Part shown: positions 6,174-6,505 of the stretch, one piece after another
Layout of the letters: each line of letters opens with the position of its first letter
Numbering within the stretch: the stretch's first letter is position 1
NCBI GenBank assembly: GCA_002453315.1
Contig: DKGO01000149.1
Location: 1-6,505, forward strand
DNA length: 6,505 nt
From: Caryophanales bacterium UBA6768
GTDB taxonomy: Bacteria > Bacillota > Bacilli > Bacillales_D > Amphibacillaceae
Direction of reading: 5' to 3'
Position numbers and translations under genes: made by a program
Notes under the pieces: generated by a model
The model's database searches: none
Seen by the model: only the letters and a program-made list of their open reading frames with translations
What the model was told of the DNA's origin: nothing

Positions 6174-6505
6174 TTATTTGCGATTCGAATACTGAATGTA
6201 TTTTTTTAATTTGTCTTCCACTTTTTTGAAAATCGTATTGTCTGCGTATTCTCCAAGCTCGTTCTGTTCACCAGCTGGCATGTCGGTTAATATTTCGATT
6301 CCTTCTTCAACCGTTTTCACAGCAAAGATATGGAACTTTTCCTTTTTCACTGCTTCAATCACTTCCTCCTTTAACATTAAATTTTTCACATTTTGATAAG
6401 GGATTAATACACCTTGCTTTCCGGTTAGTCCCCTTTCTTTACATACTTTAAAAAAACCTTCAATTTTTTCATTGACTCCACCGATTGGTTGGATTTCACC
6501 TTTCT
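6174..6505 (-). CDS. Lon-type (S16) ATP-dependent protease, YcbZ/AAA_32-like, C-terminal end only
   Basis: The frame is open to the window edge on the minus strand; 109 codons before the TAA are visible. An in-frame GTG at 6389 is internal, since the homologous sequence continues upstream of it. The fragment begins KGEIQPIGGVNEKIEGFF, the signature around the catalytic lysine of the Lon Ser-Lys dyad (E. coli Lon LPIGGLKEKL). Here the lysine is fragment residue 13, encoded at 6465-6467. GLTGKQGVLIP (25-35), NVKNLML, FHIFAVKTVEEGIEIL and the PAG near residue 77 follow, as in the Lon-like proteins related to E. coli YcbZ and archaeal LonB, rather than canonical LonA, whose tail differs. The catalytic serine and the ATPase part lie outside the window. 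Role: ATP-dependent protein degradation. The tail after PAGE is a charged helix. maf follows 74 bp downstream without a visible terminator. Confidence 0.9.
   Translation of the reverse strand, partial: KGEIQPIGGVNEKIEGFFKVCKERGLTGKQGVLIPYQNVKNLMLKEEVIEAVKKEKFHIFAVKTVEEGIEILTDMPAGEQNELGEYADNTIFKKVEDKLKKYIQYSNRK

Noticed and set aside
6196..6396. 66-codon plus-strand open frame
   Set aside because: It is antisense to the conserved Lon-type C-terminal end and has no supporting signals.

Overview
The window looks like an ordinary chromosomal stretch of a low-GC Gram-positive bacterium, most likely a member of the Bacillaceae. The indications are an AT-rich base composition, strong AGGAG-type ribosome binding sites, Bacillus-type ParC and Maf proteins, a classical Gram-positive lipoprotein signal, and a hydroquinone-type ring-cleaving dioxygenase of the kind common in bacilli. 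The genus cannot be fixed from the sequence alone.

Plus-strand half (1-3245). The window opens inside parC (topoisomerase IV subunit A), of which the last 446 codons are present, followed by a strong intrinsic terminator. A 155-bp leader holding a 12-bp palindrome and a 14-bp direct repeat precedes a probable two-gene operon. The first gene encodes an unrecognised 81-residue helical protein. The second encodes a stand-alone FMN-binding glutamate-synthase-like protein that lacks the iron-sulfur cysteine cluster. A hairpin lies just after the second gene.

Minus-strand half (3287-6505). Read in the direction of transcription (high to low coordinates), the genes are: the C-terminal end of a Lon-type (S16, YcbZ-like) ATP-dependent protease; maf (dTTP/UTP pyrophosphatase); a PcpA/MhqO-like ring-cleaving dioxygenase; and an acidic, AT-rich lipoprotein that has its own well-formed promoter and terminator. 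The first three are closely spaced (gaps of 74 and 78 bp) with no clear terminator between them, so they may share transcripts. The plus and minus blocks converge in the 202-bp gap 3199-3400.

How the genes relate: parC, lon-like and maf are housekeeping (chromosome decatenation, proteolysis, nucleotide-pool sanitation). The dioxygenase probably removes quinone/hydroquinone compounds. The FMN protein with its small neighbour and the lipoprotein are the parts whose role is open. I found no mobile element, CRISPR array, tRNA or rRNA, and no intergenic gap longer than about 200 bp. I did not find convincing evidence of a wholly new system. The best leads are the cysteine-free glutamate-synthase-like protein with its small operon partner, and the lipoprotein built from an apparent internal duplication.
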